From the NCBI RefSeq assembly GCF_002198735.1, contig NZ_MWLO01000150.1:17161-81160 (forward strand): a DNA stretch of 64,000 nucleotides. Direction: 5' to 3'. The translations under genes were made by a program, and so were the position numbers. Below the pieces are notes generated by a model, which made no database searches, was not told the origin of the DNA, and was given only the letters and a program-made list of their open reading frames with translations. The stretch is from Ideonella sp. A 288. Lineage in GTDB: Bacteria; Pseudomonadota; Gammaproteobacteria; Burkholderiales; Burkholderiaceae_C. Numbering within the stretch: the first letter of the stretch is position 1; the number at the start of each line of letters is the position of its first letter. Positions 17,402-28,929 of the stretch are shown here, one piece after another.

Positions 17402-17777
17402 TCAGTACTCCCGGAAAGGGATGGCAAAGACTGCTTCGACTACTGCTACTGCGGACTGCTGGTACGGCTGGATCTGCGCTTGGATTCGACGGATGGCCAA
17501 GACGAACGGATGGGAACACGTGACCCGGGGGGGCGTCACCCCTCATCCGCGGGGGTCGTCGGACCCAGCGTGCAAACCGCACGGACGATACCGCGCACCG
17601 CATCGCGACCCTTGGCCACGGCGACCAACGGCCCGGCAGATCGGCACGGCCAAGCCCGAGCGGCCTGTTGCGGACGGCGAGGCCAGCACCGCGCGCCGCC
17701 CGCGAATGCACCTGCCTCGGCGGGTGATTGCGCAGGCCGCAGAATGGAGCGCCGCCCTCTCCCGTCGCGAGCCCGCC
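17402..17777. other. 376-bp intergenic stretch without a recognised gene
   Basis: This separates the divergent PEP-CTERM and GST genes and so should hold both promoters. No convincing -35/-10 pair was found. A short inverted repeat GTGAC...GTCAC surrounds a run of seven G near 17520-17540. Open frames here continue into neighbouring genes and do not look coding. Confidence 0.4.
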
Positions 17778-18491
17778 ATGACCGATCTGTCCGCCTTCCC
17801 CATCACCCGCAAGTGGCCGCCGGCGCACCCCGATCGCCTGCAGCTCTATTCGCTGCCCACGCCCAATGGCGTGAAGGTGTCGATCCTGCTGGAGGAGACC
17901 GGCCTGCCCTACGAGGCGCACGCGGTCAGCTTCGACCGGCAGGACCAGCTCTCGCCCGAGTTCCTGAGCCTGAACCCGAACAACAAGATCCCGGCCATCC
18001 TCGACCCCGACGGCCCGGGCGGCCAGCCGCTGGCGCTGTTCGAGTCGGGCGCGATCCTGTGGTACCTGGCCGAGAAGACCGATCGCTTCCTGCCGCCGGA
18101 CGCTGCCGGCCGCTGCGAGACGCTGCAGTGGCTGATGTTCCAGATGGGCGGCATCGGGCCGATGTTCGGCCAGCTGGGCTTCTTCCACAAGTTCGCCGGC
18201 AAGGACTACGAGGACAAGCGCCCGCGCGACCGTTACGCGGCCGAATCGCGGCGCCTGCTGGGCGTGCTGGACCAGCGCCTGGCCACGCGCGCCTGGGTGA
18301 TGGGCGAGGAGTACAGCATCGCCGACATCGCGATCTTCCCGTGGGTGAACAACCTGATCGGCTTCTATGGCGCCGGCGAGCTGGTGGGCTTCGGCGATTT
18401 CCCGCACGTGGCACGCGCACTTCAGGCGTTTCTCGCGCGGCCGGCGGTGGCCCGCGGGCTGGCCATCCCGGCTCGGCCGCCGGCGGCGTGA
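17778..18491 (+). CDS. Glutathione S-transferase, YfcG/YghU-like
   Basis: 237 residues. The thioredoxin-fold N-domain (about 15-100) contains YSLPTPNGVKVSILLEE and the glutathione gamma-Glu motif ALFESGAILWYLAEK. The C-terminal helical domain (about 105-225) has the N-capping signature YSIADIAIFPWV. The T-P-N-G start of helix 1 is typical of the bacterial nu-class, YfcG/YghU, enzymes with disulfide-bond oxidoreductase activity. Start at ATG 17778, where similarity begins. The stop is adjacent to the start of the transporter gene. Confidence 0.88.
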   Translation: MTDLSAFPITRKWPPAHPDRLQLYSLPTPNGVKVSILLEETGLPYEAHAVSFDRQDQLSPEFLSLNPNNKIPAILDPDGPGGQPLALFESGAILWYLAEKTDRFLPPDAAGRCETLQWLMFQMGGIGPMFGQLGFFHKFAGKDYEDKRPRDRYAAESRRLLGVLDQRLATRAWVMGEEYSIADIAIFPWVNNLIGFYGAGELVGFGDFPHVARALQAFLARPAVARGLAIPARPPAA

Positions 18492-18511
18492 GCCACCCGG
18501 GCGGGTCCGGC

Positions 18512-20086
18512 ATGGCGACGCTGAGGAGGCCTCTTCGCGCGCAGGTCCGCCAGGGCCTGCGCGGCCGGCACACTGGCACCCTCGCGCGCGCCTGGGCGCT
18601 GACCTGCGCGGTGACCTTCGCGCTGGTGGGTGCGCTGGTGGGTGCCACCCCCGCGCAGGCCGCGGACGGCCCGCTCACCGTCGGCTCCAAGCGCTTCACC
18701 GAGTCGTACATCCTGGGCGAGATCGTCGCGCAGACCGCGGCGCAGCACACGCAGGCGCGACACCAGCCGGGCCTGGGCAACACCGCCGTGGTGCTGGAGG
18801 CGCTGAAGGCCGGCGCCATCGACGTCTACCCCGAGTACCTGGGCACGGTCGACGCCGAGATCCTGAAGAACCCGCAGCCCACCGACCTGGCGACGATGCG
18901 GCGCCAGCTGCAGGCGCTGGGCCTGGGGCTCAGCGGCCCGCTGGGCTTCCAGAACACCTATGCGCTGGCGATGACCGCGGCACAGGCCAATGCGCTGGGC
19001 GTGCGCCGCATCAGCGACCTGAAGGCGCACCCCGGCCTGGCGATGGGGCTGTCGCACGAATTCCTGGGCCGCGCCGACGGCTGGCCGGGCCTGGCGGCGC
19101 GCTACGGCCTGGCCCAGTCGCCCACCGGCATCGACCACGGCATCGCCTACGACGCGCTGGCCAGCGGCCGCATCGCGGTGACCGACATCTACTCCACCGA
19201 CGCCAAGATCGCGTCGCTGGGCCTGGCCGTTCTGGAGGACGACGCCGGCTACTTTCCACGCTATGACGCGGTGCTGCTGTACCGGCTGGACGCGGCGCAG
19301 CGGGCGCCGCTGGCCTGGCGCGCGATCGAGGCCCTGGCAGGCCGCATCCCGCCGGCCCGCATGATCGCGATGAACGGCGACGCCGAGCTTCGCGGCCTGA
19401 GCTTCCAGGCCATCGCCAAGGCCTTCGTGACCCCGCAGTCCTCGGCTCCTGCGCAGCGCAGCGGCTTCTGGAGCCGCCTGTGGGCCGACGACCTGGGGCG
19501 GCTGACGCAGCAGCACCTGACGCTGGTGGGCGTGGCCGTGGCCGCAGCCCTGCTGCTGGGCGTGCCGCTGGGCATGCTGGCGGCGCAGCGGCCGGCGCTG
19601 GAGCAGCCGGTGATGGCCGTCGTCGGCGTGCTGCAGACCATCCCGTCGCTGGCGCTGTTCGCGATGCTGATCCCGCTGCTCGGGCGCATCGGCACGGTGC
19701 CCGCGCTGGTGGCCTTGTCGCTGTACGCGCTGCTGCCCATCGTGCGCAACGTGACCACCGGGCTGCGCCAGATCCCGCAGGGCATGCACGATGCGGCCAT
19801 GTCGCTGGGCCTGACGCGCGCGCAGCGCTGGCGCCTGGTGGACCTGCCGCTGGCCATGCCGGTGATCGTGGCCGGCGTCAAGACCGCGGCGGTGATCACC
19901 GTGGGCACGGCCACCATCGCCGCCTTCATCGGCGCCGGCGGCTACGGCGAGCGCATCGCCACCGGCCTGGCGCTGAACGACCATGCCGCGCTGATGGCCG
20001 GCGCCGTGCCGGCCGCGGCGATGGCGCTGGCCACGCAGGCGCTGTTCGAGTGGCTCGAGCGGCGGCTGTCGCGGCGCGGTCAGTAG
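18512..20086 (+). CDS. Osmoprotectant-type ABC transporter: substrate-binding/permease fusion
   Basis: 524 residues. An N-terminal signal peptide (cleavage after AQA, near residue 50) leads to an OpuC/ProX-type binding domain (about 52-310: GSKRFTESYILGEI, KAGAIDVYPEYLGT). A membrane permease domain follows (about 330-520) with the BPD_transp_1 segment GLRQIPQGMHDAAMSLGLTRAQRWRLVDLPLAMP. Family members import glycine betaine, choline or related quaternary amines. In several known fusions the permease comes first; here the binding domain is N-terminal. No ATPase gene is adjacent, so it must use a distant one. A GTG at 18488 overlapping the GST stop is an alternative start. Confidence 0.85.
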   Translation: MATLRRPLRAQVRQGLRGRHTGTLARAWALTCAVTFALVGALVGATPAQAADGPLTVGSKRFTESYILGEIVAQTAAQHTQARHQPGLGNTAVVLEALKAGAIDVYPEYLGTVDAEILKNPQPTDLATMRRQLQALGLGLSGPLGFQNTYALAMTAAQANALGVRRISDLKAHPGLAMGLSHEFLGRADGWPGLAARYGLAQSPTGIDHGIAYDALASGRIAVTDIYSTDAKIASLGLAVLEDDAGYFPRYDAVLLYRLDAAQRAPLAWRAIEALAGRIPPARMIAMNGDAELRGLSFQAIAKAFVTPQSSAPAQRSGFWSRLWADDLGRLTQQHLTLVGVAVAAALLLGVPLGMLAAQRPALEQPVMAVVGVLQTIPSLALFAMLIPLLGRIGTVPALVALSLYALLPIVRNVTTGLRQIPQGMHDAAMSLGLTRAQRWRLVDLPLAMPVIVAGVKTAAVITVGTATIAAFIGAGGYGERIATGLALNDHAALMAGAVPAAAMALATQALFEWLERRLSRRGQ

Positions 20087-20883
20087 TGGATGGCGCGCGG
20101 CGCGCCGCCGCCCGCGGCGATGGCATCGCCGTTGATCGCGCGCGACTTGGGCGAGCACAGGAAGACCACCACGTGCGCCACCTCGGTGGCATCCACCAGG
20201 TGCTGGATCGAGTTGCCCGCGGCCATCTGCGCCTCCACCACCTCGGCCGACACGCCCTGCGCCGCCGCCCGTGCCGCCACCAGCGGCGCGGTGCGCTCGG
20301 TGCGGGTCAGGCCCGGGTGCACCACGGTGACGTTGATGCCCGACGGGCCGAACTCGTCGGCCATGTTCTTGGCCAGCGCGGCCACCGCCACGTTGCGGAT
20401 GCTGCCGACGGTGTTGCCGGTCTGCCGCGCGGCCAGGCCGCTGACGTGGACGATGCGCCCCCAGCCGCGCGCCTGCATGCCGCCCACCACCTCGCGCGAG
20501 CAGCGGATGTAGCCCATCACCTTGGTGTCGAGTTCGCCGTGGAAGAACGGGCCGGTGATCTCGCCGAGCTTCGGCGGGCCGGCGAAGCCGGCGGGCTCGG
20601 CCGCGGCGTTGACCAGGATGTCGATGCCGCCGCCCAGCAGGCCGACGGCCTGCGCCACGGCCTGCTTCACCGCGTCGTCGCGCGTGGTGTCGCCGACCAC
20701 GCCGACCACCGTGCGGCCGGTGAGCGCCGCCAGTTCAGCCGCGGCCGCCTTCAGCGTGGCCGCGTCGCGCGCCAGCAGGGCCACGTCCACGCCCTCCTGC
20801 GCCAGCGCCAGCGCGATGGCCTTGCCGATGCCGCGGCTGCCGCCGGTGACCAGGGCGCGCTTGCCCGCGAGTTCGAGGTCCAT
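20080..20883 (-). CDS. Short-chain dehydrogenase/reductase lacking the YxxxK motif
   Basis: 267 residues with a Rossmann fold: TGGSRGIGKAIALAL near the N-terminus and LVNAAAEP in place of the usual NNAG. After the catalytic-Ser position (IVHVSGLAA), the segment that should hold YxxxK reads VGSIRNVAVAALAKN, so the Tyr and Lys are absent. The protein may have altered chemistry or be non-catalytic. The C-terminus is in HPGLTRTERT. Convergent with the transporter gene (7-bp overlap) and 11 bp downstream of the aldo/keto reductase gene on the same strand, so the two are probably co-transcribed. Confidence 0.82.
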   Translation of the reverse strand: MDLELAGKRALVTGGSRGIGKAIALALAQEGVDVALLARDAATLKAAAAELAALTGRTVVGVVGDTTRDDAVKQAVAQAVGLLGGGIDILVNAAAEPAGFAGPPKLGEITGPFFHGELDTKVMGYIRCSREVVGGMQARGWGRIVHVSGLAARQTGNTVGSIRNVAVAALAKNMADEFGPSGINVTVVHPGLTRTERTAPLVAARAAAQGVSAEVVEAQMAAGNSIQHLVDATEVAHVVVFLCSPKSRAINGDAIAAGGGAPRAIHY

Positions 20884-20894
20884 GGTGCAGTGTC

Positions 20895-21875
20895 CTATTC
20901 GAATCCGACCACCGCGTGCGGCAGGTAGGGGGCTTCCAGCGCGGCCACCTCGGCCTCGTCCAGCCTAACGGCCAGCGCCGCCACCGCGTCGAGCAGGTGC
21001 GCCGGCTTCGACGCCCCGATGATCGGCGCGGTGACGCCCGGCGTGCGCAGCACCCAGGCCAGCGCCACCTGCGCCCGCGGCGTGCCGCGGTGGCCGGCCA
21101 CGGTGGCCAGCGTCTCGGCGACGCGGCGGTCGTTGTCCTCGGTGTGCGCGAACAGCCCGGCGCCGAACACATCGGTGGCGATGCGCGGCGTGTGCTGGCC
21201 CCAGGGGCGCGCCAGGCGACCGCGCGCCAGCGGGCTCCAGGGGATGACGCCCACGCCCTGGTCGCGGCACAGCGGCAGCATCTCGCGCTCTTCCTCGCGG
21301 TACAGCAGGCTCAGCTCGGGCTGCATGCTGACGAAGCGCGTCCAGCCATGCCGCTCGGCCACCTGCTGGGCCTTGGCAAACTGCCAGGCGTGCATCGACG
21401 AGGCGCCCAGGTAGCGCGCCTTGCCCGCCTTGACCACGTCGTGCAGCGCCTCCATCGTCTCCTCGATCGGCGTGTGCGGGTCCCAGCGGTGGATCTGGTA
21501 CAGGTCGACATGGTCCATGCCCAGGCGGCGCAGGCTGGCGTCGATCTCGTGCAGGATGGCCTTGCGCGACAGCCCGCCCACGTTGGGCGCCTGGCGCGAC
21601 GCATAGCGCACCTTGGTGGCGACGACGATCTCGTCGCGCCGGGCAAAGTCGCGCAGCGCACGGCCGACGATCTCTTCCGAGGTGCCGTCGGAGTAGGCGT
21701 TGGCGGTGTCGAAGAAGTTGATGCCCAGTTCCACCGCCTGGCGGATCAGCGGGCGGCTCTCGGCCTCGTCCAGCGTCCAAGGGTGAGCGCCGCGGTCGGG
21801 CACGCCGTAGGTCATGCAGCCCAGGCAGAGGCGGGACACGCTGAGTCCGGTGTGGCCGAGTCGGGTGGTGTCCAT
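20895..21875 (-). CDS. Aldo/keto reductase
   Basis: 326 residues, a TIM-barrel NADPH-dependent carbonyl reductase. The catalytic tetrad is visible as Asp and Tyr in FFDTANAYSDGTSEE, Lys in VVATKVRYAS, and His in LYQIHRWDPHTP. The C-terminal cofactor loop reads PIIGASKPAHLLDAV. It resembles the YajO/Tas-like subgroup (LGHTGLSVSRLCLGCM). The ATG at 21875 begins MDTTRLGHTG. The substrate is unknown. It likely shares a transcript with the SDR gene 11 bp downstream. Confidence 0.88.
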   Translation of the reverse strand: MDTTRLGHTGLSVSRLCLGCMTYGVPDRGAHPWTLDEAESRPLIRQAVELGINFFDTANAYSDGTSEEIVGRALRDFARRDEIVVATKVRYASRQAPNVGGLSRKAILHEIDASLRRLGMDHVDLYQIHRWDPHTPIEETMEALHDVVKAGKARYLGASSMHAWQFAKAQQVAERHGWTRFVSMQPELSLLYREEEREMLPLCRDQGVGVIPWSPLARGRLARPWGQHTPRIATDVFGAGLFAHTEDNDRRVAETLATVAGHRGTPRAQVALAWVLRTPGVTAPIIGASKPAHLLDAVAALAVRLDEAEVAALEAPYLPHAVVGFE

Positions 21876-22074
21876 GGCAGATCCTGGCGGGGCAAGGGCT
21901 TGCAGCGTAGCAGTGTGCGGCGCCGGCCCGGGGTGGGCGTTGCCGCACGGCGGGCGATATTGTTCGGCCGGCGCCGTACTTTTCCGGCCGCAGGCCGCTC
22001 TGTCGGCCGGACCGACGGCCCGGCAAGCCCGCCGCGGGCAGGTCCGATGCGGTGATTTTCGACAGGTGACCCCG

Positions 22075-23925
22075 ATGAACAGTTCCACCGGCAAGGCCAC
22101 GGCCCTGCGCACCCTGGCCAGCCTGCTGGCGCTGCTGCCCCTGGCCGCCCTGGCCCAGCCCGCGCCCGACTGGTCGGTCAACATGCCCGGCGCCACCGGC
22201 GCGATGATCGCGCTCGATGCCGGCAACCAGGTGCTGGTGGCCGGCACGGGCGGCGCCTCTGCCACGCCCGCGATGACGCTGACCAAGCTCAGCGCCACCG
22301 GCGCCACGGTGTGGCAGCGCAGCGTCGACAACGCCGGCATGGCCAGCCGCAGCACCGCCGTCGCCGTCGATGCAGCGGGCAACGCCATCGTCACCGGCAT
22401 GCTGGTCGACGCCGCCGGCGCCGTGCAGGGCGCGGTGGTGGCCAAGTTCGATGGCGCCGGCACGCTGCTCTGGCGCCAGGCCACGGCCACGCCGAACGAG
22501 CTGGCCTGGCAGGTGCGGACCGACATTGCGGGCAACGTCTACGTGCTCGGCCGCACGCCGCAGGCCAGCGGCACCGGCGCCATCACCCAGCAGATGACGC
22601 TGACCAAGTTCAGCCCGGCAGGCCTGCGCCTGTGGGCCCGCAGCTACGGTGCGAGCTCTGTGTCCGACGAGGCGCTGGCCGTCACCCCCGGCGGCCAGGT
22701 GGTCGTCACCGGCTTCGGGGCGGTGCCCGCGCAGTCGGTGCTGGTGGTCTTCGATGCCGCGGGCAACCCGCTCGTGTCGAAGAGCTTCGACGCCACCGGC
22801 GGGCTGAGCCTCGCGTTGGGGCGTGGCGGCGAGGTGGTGGTGGCCGGCGCCGGCAGTTCGGGCTTCCTGGTGGCCAAGCTCGACGCGCAGTTCAACACGC
22901 TGTGGCAGTCGGTCTACCCGGCGCGCGGTGGCGCCCGGCGCGTGGCGGTCGACTCGGTCGGCCACATCGTCGTCAGCGGCATCGGCAACACCAGCACCGG
23001 CAGCCTGCTGGCCGTGCGCTACGACTGGCTGACGCTCAAGCTCGACGCCAACGGCGGGCTGCTGTGGTCGCGCACCTACGGCCAGGACAGCCCCATCGAC
23101 GACGTGCCCTACGGCCTGGCGCTGGGCGCCGACGACGCGGTCTACCTCACCGGCCAGGGCAACGCAGCCACCACCGACGCCAGCGGCAGCACCTACTTCG
23201 CCGCCAGCGCGGCCACCGTCAAGTACACGGCGGATGGCACCCAGGCCTGGGCCGCCGTCACCCCGGCCGCGTCACCGGCCCTGGGCCTGAAGCTGGGCAG
23301 CGACCGCGGCGTCGTGGTGCTGGCCTTCTCGCCGCTGACCGTGCTGCGCTACCCCCAGAGCGGGCAGCCCAACGTGGCGCCGACGGCGGCAGCCTCCGCA
23401 TCGACCAGCGCTGGGCCGGCGCCTTTGGCCGTCTACTTCAGCAGCACGGGTTCAGCCGACGCCGACGGCAGCATCGCCAGCTACACCTGGAACTTCGGCG
23501 ACGGGCAGTCGTCGACCGGGCCCAGCGCGTCGCACACCTATGCCGCCGGCAGCTACGCGGCCCGCCTGACCGTGACCGACAACCAGGGCGCCTCTGCCAC
23601 GTCGGCGCCGATCGCGATCACGGCCAACGCCACCGCGCTGCCGCCCCAGCCCAAGGCGCTGGTCTTCGACAAGCCCGTGCTCGTCGGCGGCAACAGCACC
23701 GCGGCCACGGTGACCGTCACCAGCGCGGCCGGCGTCACCGTCACGCTGTCCAGCAGCAACACCACCGTCGTCAAGGTGCCGGCCAAGGTATCCATCCCGG
23801 CCGGGGCCACCAGCGCCCGCTTCACCCTCACCAGTGCCAGGGTGCGCAAGGACACGGCCGTCACCGTCCGGGCCACGGCCAACGGCGTGACCACGTCGGC
23901 GCTGCTGACTGTCAAGGCGCGATAG
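22075..23925 (+). CDS. Secreted beta-propeller-like protein with PKD domain
   Basis: 616 residues. The signal peptide ends after ALA near residue 26. Residues about 35-425 show repeated blades of the SBBP/delta-60 type (MTLTKLSATGATVWQRS, VVAKFDGAGTLLWRQA, LTKFSPAGLRLWARS, LTLKLDANGGLLWSR). A PKD domain follows (about 433-515: SADADGSIASYTWNFGDG), then a C-terminal beta domain rich in Thr and Ser (about 525-616). Such proteins are typically extracellular and adhesive or carbohydrate-associated. No sorting signal is seen at the C-terminus. It is convergent with the DUF3494/PEP-CTERM gene. Confidence 0.82.
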   Translation: MNSSTGKATALRTLASLLALLPLAALAQPAPDWSVNMPGATGAMIALDAGNQVLVAGTGGASATPAMTLTKLSATGATVWQRSVDNAGMASRSTAVAVDAAGNAIVTGMLVDAAGAVQGAVVAKFDGAGTLLWRQATATPNELAWQVRTDIAGNVYVLGRTPQASGTGAITQQMTLTKFSPAGLRLWARSYGASSVSDEALAVTPGGQVVVTGFGAVPAQSVLVVFDAAGNPLVSKSFDATGGLSLALGRGGEVVVAGAGSSGFLVAKLDAQFNTLWQSVYPARGGARRVAVDSVGHIVVSGIGNTSTGSLLAVRYDWLTLKLDANGGLLWSRTYGQDSPIDDVPYGLALGADDAVYLTGQGNAATTDASGSTYFAASAATVKYTADGTQAWAAVTPAASPALGLKLGSDRGVVVLAFSPLTVLRYPQSGQPNVAPTAAASASTSAGPAPLAVYFSSTGSADADGSIASYTWNFGDGQSSTGPSASHTYAAGSYAARLTVTDNQGASATSAPIAITANATALPPQPKALVFDKPVLVGGNSTAATVTVTSAAGVTVTLSSSNTTVVKVPAKVSIPAGATSARFTLTSARVRKDTAVTVRATANGVTTSALLTVKAR

Positions 23926-23991
23926 CCCGGGCCAGCGCGGCGCGGCGGCCAGAGGCTGCCGCGGGGCCGCGCGCGGCGCAGGCCCCTGGGG

Positions 23992-24837
23992 CTAACTCCG
24001 CCGGGCCAGCCTCAGCCCCAGGATGCCCAGGCCCACCAGCGCCAGCGAGCCGGGTTCGGGCACCGTGCCGCCCCCCAGGCCGGCCGGGCCGCCAGCGAAG
24101 CCGCCGCTGCCGCCGTCGACGCGCCCGCCGCTCACGTCCGATCCGCCCAGGCAGTCGCTGGAGATGGTGTTGGTGTCGAAGGTCACCGCGGCGTTCAACG
24201 CGATGGCACGGCCGCACAGGATCTTGGCCGAGGTGTTCATCGTGATGCTCTGATCGGCCAGGATGTTGCCGGCAAACACCGTGCTCGTGCCCAGCGTCGC
24301 CGAACTGCCCACCTGCCAGAAGATGCCGGTGTCGGACAGTGGATCGATCACCTCGACCACCGCGTCGCTGGCCGTGGTGAGGGTGGTGCCGATCTGGAAG
24401 ACGAAGATCGCGTTCGGGTTGTTCAGCGTGTCGAGCGTGAGCGTGCCCGTCAACTGCGCCGACGACGAGAAGAAGTAGACACCGGGCGTCAGGGTGAGGC
24501 CGCCCAGGTCCACCCCTGTCAGGTCGGTGGTCACCGACTGGCCGGCGAGGATGTTGTAGGCGGTGAGCGCATCGATCTGGGCCTGTGCCGCGACGGCGTC
24601 CGTCTGGTGCACGGCACCGGTGATCGAGATGCTGCCCAGCCCGGTGATCGACGGGCCGGGGGACAGCCCCAGGTCACCCCACAGCGTGGTCGAGCCGGTG
24701 TTGGTGACCGTGGAGGCCCCCAGCGCCGAAAAGGCCTGCGCCGTGCCCAGGATGGGCGCCGCGCAAACCGACGAGGCGGCGCAGACCCCCGAGATCACCG
24801 CCATGGCCACTGCCCGAATCCGATACCGCACGTTCAT
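23992..24837 (-). CDS. DUF3494 (ice-binding-like) protein with PEP-CTERM signal
   Basis: 281 residues. The signal peptide is cleaved near VCA-AP (about residue 26). A DUF3494 domain (about 28-235) follows with [59 protein letters not shown] and [17 protein letters not shown]. This beta-solenoid is shared with ice-binding proteins, but most members are surface proteins with no proven ice activity. After a Gly-rich linker comes the sorting signal [23 protein letters not shown]. This is the second PEP-CTERM protein of the window. Confidence 0.88.
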   Translation of the reverse strand: MNVRYRIRAVAMAVISGVCAASSVCAAPILGTAQAFSALGASTVTNTGSTTLWGDLGLSPGPSITGLGSISITGAVHQTDAVAAQAQIDALTAYNILAGQSVTTDLTGVDLGGLTLTPGVYFFSSSAQLTGTLTLDTLNNPNAIFVFQIGTTLTTASDAVVEVIDPLSDTGIFWQVGSSATLGTSTVFAGNILADQSITMNTSAKILCGRAIALNAAVTFDTNTISSDCLGGSDVSGGRVDGGSGGFAGGPAGLGGGTVPEPGSLALVGLGILGLRLARRS

Positions 24838-25191
24838 GGTTCGCTCCCTGTCGACGAGGCCACACACCAGCGCGGTACCTCTCGCTGATGCGGCCGCTCG
24901 GCAGTGTGCGTGCCAGTGGCGCGGCAGGCCACCCCACCCCCCCTGCCCAGGCGTGCGAACCTGCCCAATGCGAGCCAGCGCACAGACAGGCGGCGTTCAT
25001 CGGCTGCTTCAGAGGCTGCGTCTATTTACCGTTATGCATGGCGGATCGCGCACACCGACCGGCCCCGCGGCACCCGCGGTTCGGTGCGCCGCCGCACAGA
25101 CCCCGGCCGCGCCCCTGCGGATGCTCGGGGCCTTGCCGCTGTTCGCCTGAAGGCCACGGCGCCGCCCCATTCTCTCGACGATCGAAGCCCC
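24838..25191. other. 354-bp intergenic region upstream of two divergent genes
   Basis: No gene was recognised. It should contain promoters for the DUF3494 gene and the DUF3096 peptide gene. A locally AT-richer patch around 25020-25040 (TATTTACCGTTATGCAT) is the best candidate for a promoter toward DUF3096, but no clear -35/-10 pair could be assigned. Confidence 0.35.
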
Positions 25192-25344
25192 ATGAACCTG
25201 AACCTGAGCATCGGTCCGCTGGTGTCCCTGATCGCCGGCATCCTGATCCTCGCGCTGCCGCGGCTGCTGAACTACATCGTGGCCATCTACCTGATCGTGA
25301 TCGGGCTGATCGGCCTGTTCGGCAACAACCTTCGGCTGGGCTAG
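25192..25344 (+). CDS. DUF3096 membrane peptide
   Basis: 50 residues that form essentially two hydrophobic helices (ISLIAGILILALPRLLN-like, then YIVAIYLIVIGLIGLFG) ending in NNLRLG. The length and the LPRLLNYIVAIYLIVIGL pattern match DUF3096, a widespread tiny inner-membrane protein of unknown role. The ATG at 25192 starts the homologous region. The flavoprotein gene begins 32 bp downstream, so they may be co-transcribed. Confidence 0.82.
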   Translation: MNLNLSIGPLVSLIAGILILALPRLLNYIVAIYLIVIGLIGLFGNNLRLG

Positions 25345-25376
25345 CCGCAGGCCCGCGGCGCAACAGGAGGTCTGCG

Positions 25377-26732
25377 ATGGCACGGCGACTGGTGGTGATT
25401 GGTGGCGACGCCGCCGGCATGTCCGCGGCGGCGCAGGCGCGGCGGACGAGTTCGCCCGATGAGCTGGAGATCGTGGTGCTCGAGCGCACGTCGCGCACCT
25501 CGTGGGCCGCCTGCGGCCTGCCCTATCTGGTCGGCGGCCTGGTGACGAACCCGGACAGCCTGATCGCCCGCACCCCGGACCAGCACCGCGCCAATGGCCT
25601 CGACGTGCGCCTGCGCCACGAGGCCACCTTCATCGACGTCGAGGCCTGCACCGTGACCGGGCGCAGGCTCGACTCCGGCCATGTGTTCACGCTGCCCTAC
25701 GACGAACTGCTGATCGGCACTGGCGCCTCGGGCCTCACGCCGCCCTGGCCGGGCATCGACGCCGAGGGCGTGCTGCAGCTGCGCACCATCGACGACGCGG
25801 TGCAGGTGGAGCAACTGCTGGCGGCCGGCGCGCGCCGGGCGGTGGTGGTGGGTGCCGGCTACATCGGGCTCGAGGTGGCCGAAGGCCTGCTCGCGCGCGG
25901 CCTGGCCGTGACGGTGATCGAGCGGGCCGATGCGCCGATGGGCGCCGTGCTGGACGCCGACATGGCCGGCGGCATCGCCGACGCGATGCGCGCCGCGGGC
26001 ATCGACCTGCGGCTGGGCACCGCCGTCACCGGCTTCGGCACGACGGACCGGCGCGTCAACTCGGTGGACACCGCCGCCGGCGCCGTGCCGGCGGACCTGG
26101 TCGTGATCGGCCTGGGGGTGCGCCCCAACACCGATCTGGCGCGTGCCGCGGCCATCGGCATCGGCCCGTCCGGCGGCATCGCCGTGAACGATCGCATGCA
26201 GACCGACACGCCGCACGTCTGGGCCGCCGGCGATTGCGTCGAGTCGCAGCACCGGCTCACCGGACAGCCGGTGGTCATCGCCCTGGGCACGCACGCCAAC
26301 AAGCAGGGCCGCGTGGCCGGCACCAACATCACCGGTGGCGCCGCCACGTTCGGTGGCGTGCTCGGCACCGCGATCACCCGCTTCCAGGGCGTGGAGATCG
26401 CCCGCACTGGCCTCACCGAGCGCGAGGCCGCCGCCGCCGGGCTGGACGCCATCGGCGTGAGCACAGAGGCCTCGACCCGGGCGCAATACTTCCCGGGTGC
26501 GCAGCCGATGACCGTCAAGTTGGTGGTCGAGCGCGGCAGCGGACGGCTGCTCGGCGCGCAGATCGTCGGCGGCGAGGGCGCCGGCAAGCGCATCGACGTG
26601 CTGGCCACCGCGCTGTGGAACCGCATGACCGTGGCCGAGGTGGCCGCGATGGACCTGGCCTACGCGCCGCCGTTCTCGCCGGTGTGGGACCCTGTGCTGC
26701 TGGCCGCCGGCAAGGCCGCCAACGCGCTCTGA
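25377..26732 (+). CDS. FAD/NAD(P)-dependent oxidoreductase, CoA-disulfide reductase-like
   Basis: 451 residues. FAD domain: VVIGGDAAGMSAAAQARR at the N-terminus and the redox-active Cys motif TSWAACGLPYLVGG (Cys near residue 45), as in CoA-disulfide reductase, NADH oxidase and persulfide reductases. NAD(P) domain: VVVGAGYIGLEVAEGL. The second FAD motif is VWAAGDCVES. The C-terminal dimerisation domain spans about 330-451. Likely reduces a disulfide, polysulfide or oxygen using NAD(P)H. The start follows AGGAGG at an ideal distance. Confidence 0.87.
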   Translation: MARRLVVIGGDAAGMSAAAQARRTSSPDELEIVVLERTSRTSWAACGLPYLVGGLVTNPDSLIARTPDQHRANGLDVRLRHEATFIDVEACTVTGRRLDSGHVFTLPYDELLIGTGASGLTPPWPGIDAEGVLQLRTIDDAVQVEQLLAAGARRAVVVGAGYIGLEVAEGLLARGLAVTVIERADAPMGAVLDADMAGGIADAMRAAGIDLRLGTAVTGFGTTDRRVNSVDTAAGAVPADLVVIGLGVRPNTDLARAAAIGIGPSGGIAVNDRMQTDTPHVWAAGDCVESQHRLTGQPVVIALGTHANKQGRVAGTNITGGAATFGGVLGTAITRFQGVEIARTGLTEREAAAAGLDAIGVSTEASTRAQYFPGAQPMTVKLVVERGSGRLLGAQIVGGEGAGKRIDVLATALWNRMTVAEVAAMDLAYAPPFSPVWDPVLLAAGKAANAL

Positions 26733-26756
26733 ACCACCGGCGCGTGGCCGGCGCGA

Positions 26757-28718
<1,962 letters not shown>

Positions 28719-28929
28719 GGCATTCCTCCAGCAGGGGCGGCACCCCCGTCGGCCGATTCTGGAAGCGCGCCCCGGCGCCGATGCGGCGAGAACCGGCGCG
28801 ATTGGCCCCCATTCCACGCGAGCGCGTCGCCCGATCGGCGCCCACGCCCTGCCGGCCCGCCGGCAGCCGCGCTGTTGCGGCCGCCTCGGGCTTGGGCCGC
28901 GCGTGGCCCGGCCCTGGCATCGGGATGAC

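Noticed and set aside
16874..18511. Apparent 1070-residue frame upstream of the transporter fusion
   Set aside because: The part before 18512 is the shadow of the PEP-CTERM and GST genes; the signal peptide marks the true start at 18512 (or GTG 18488).
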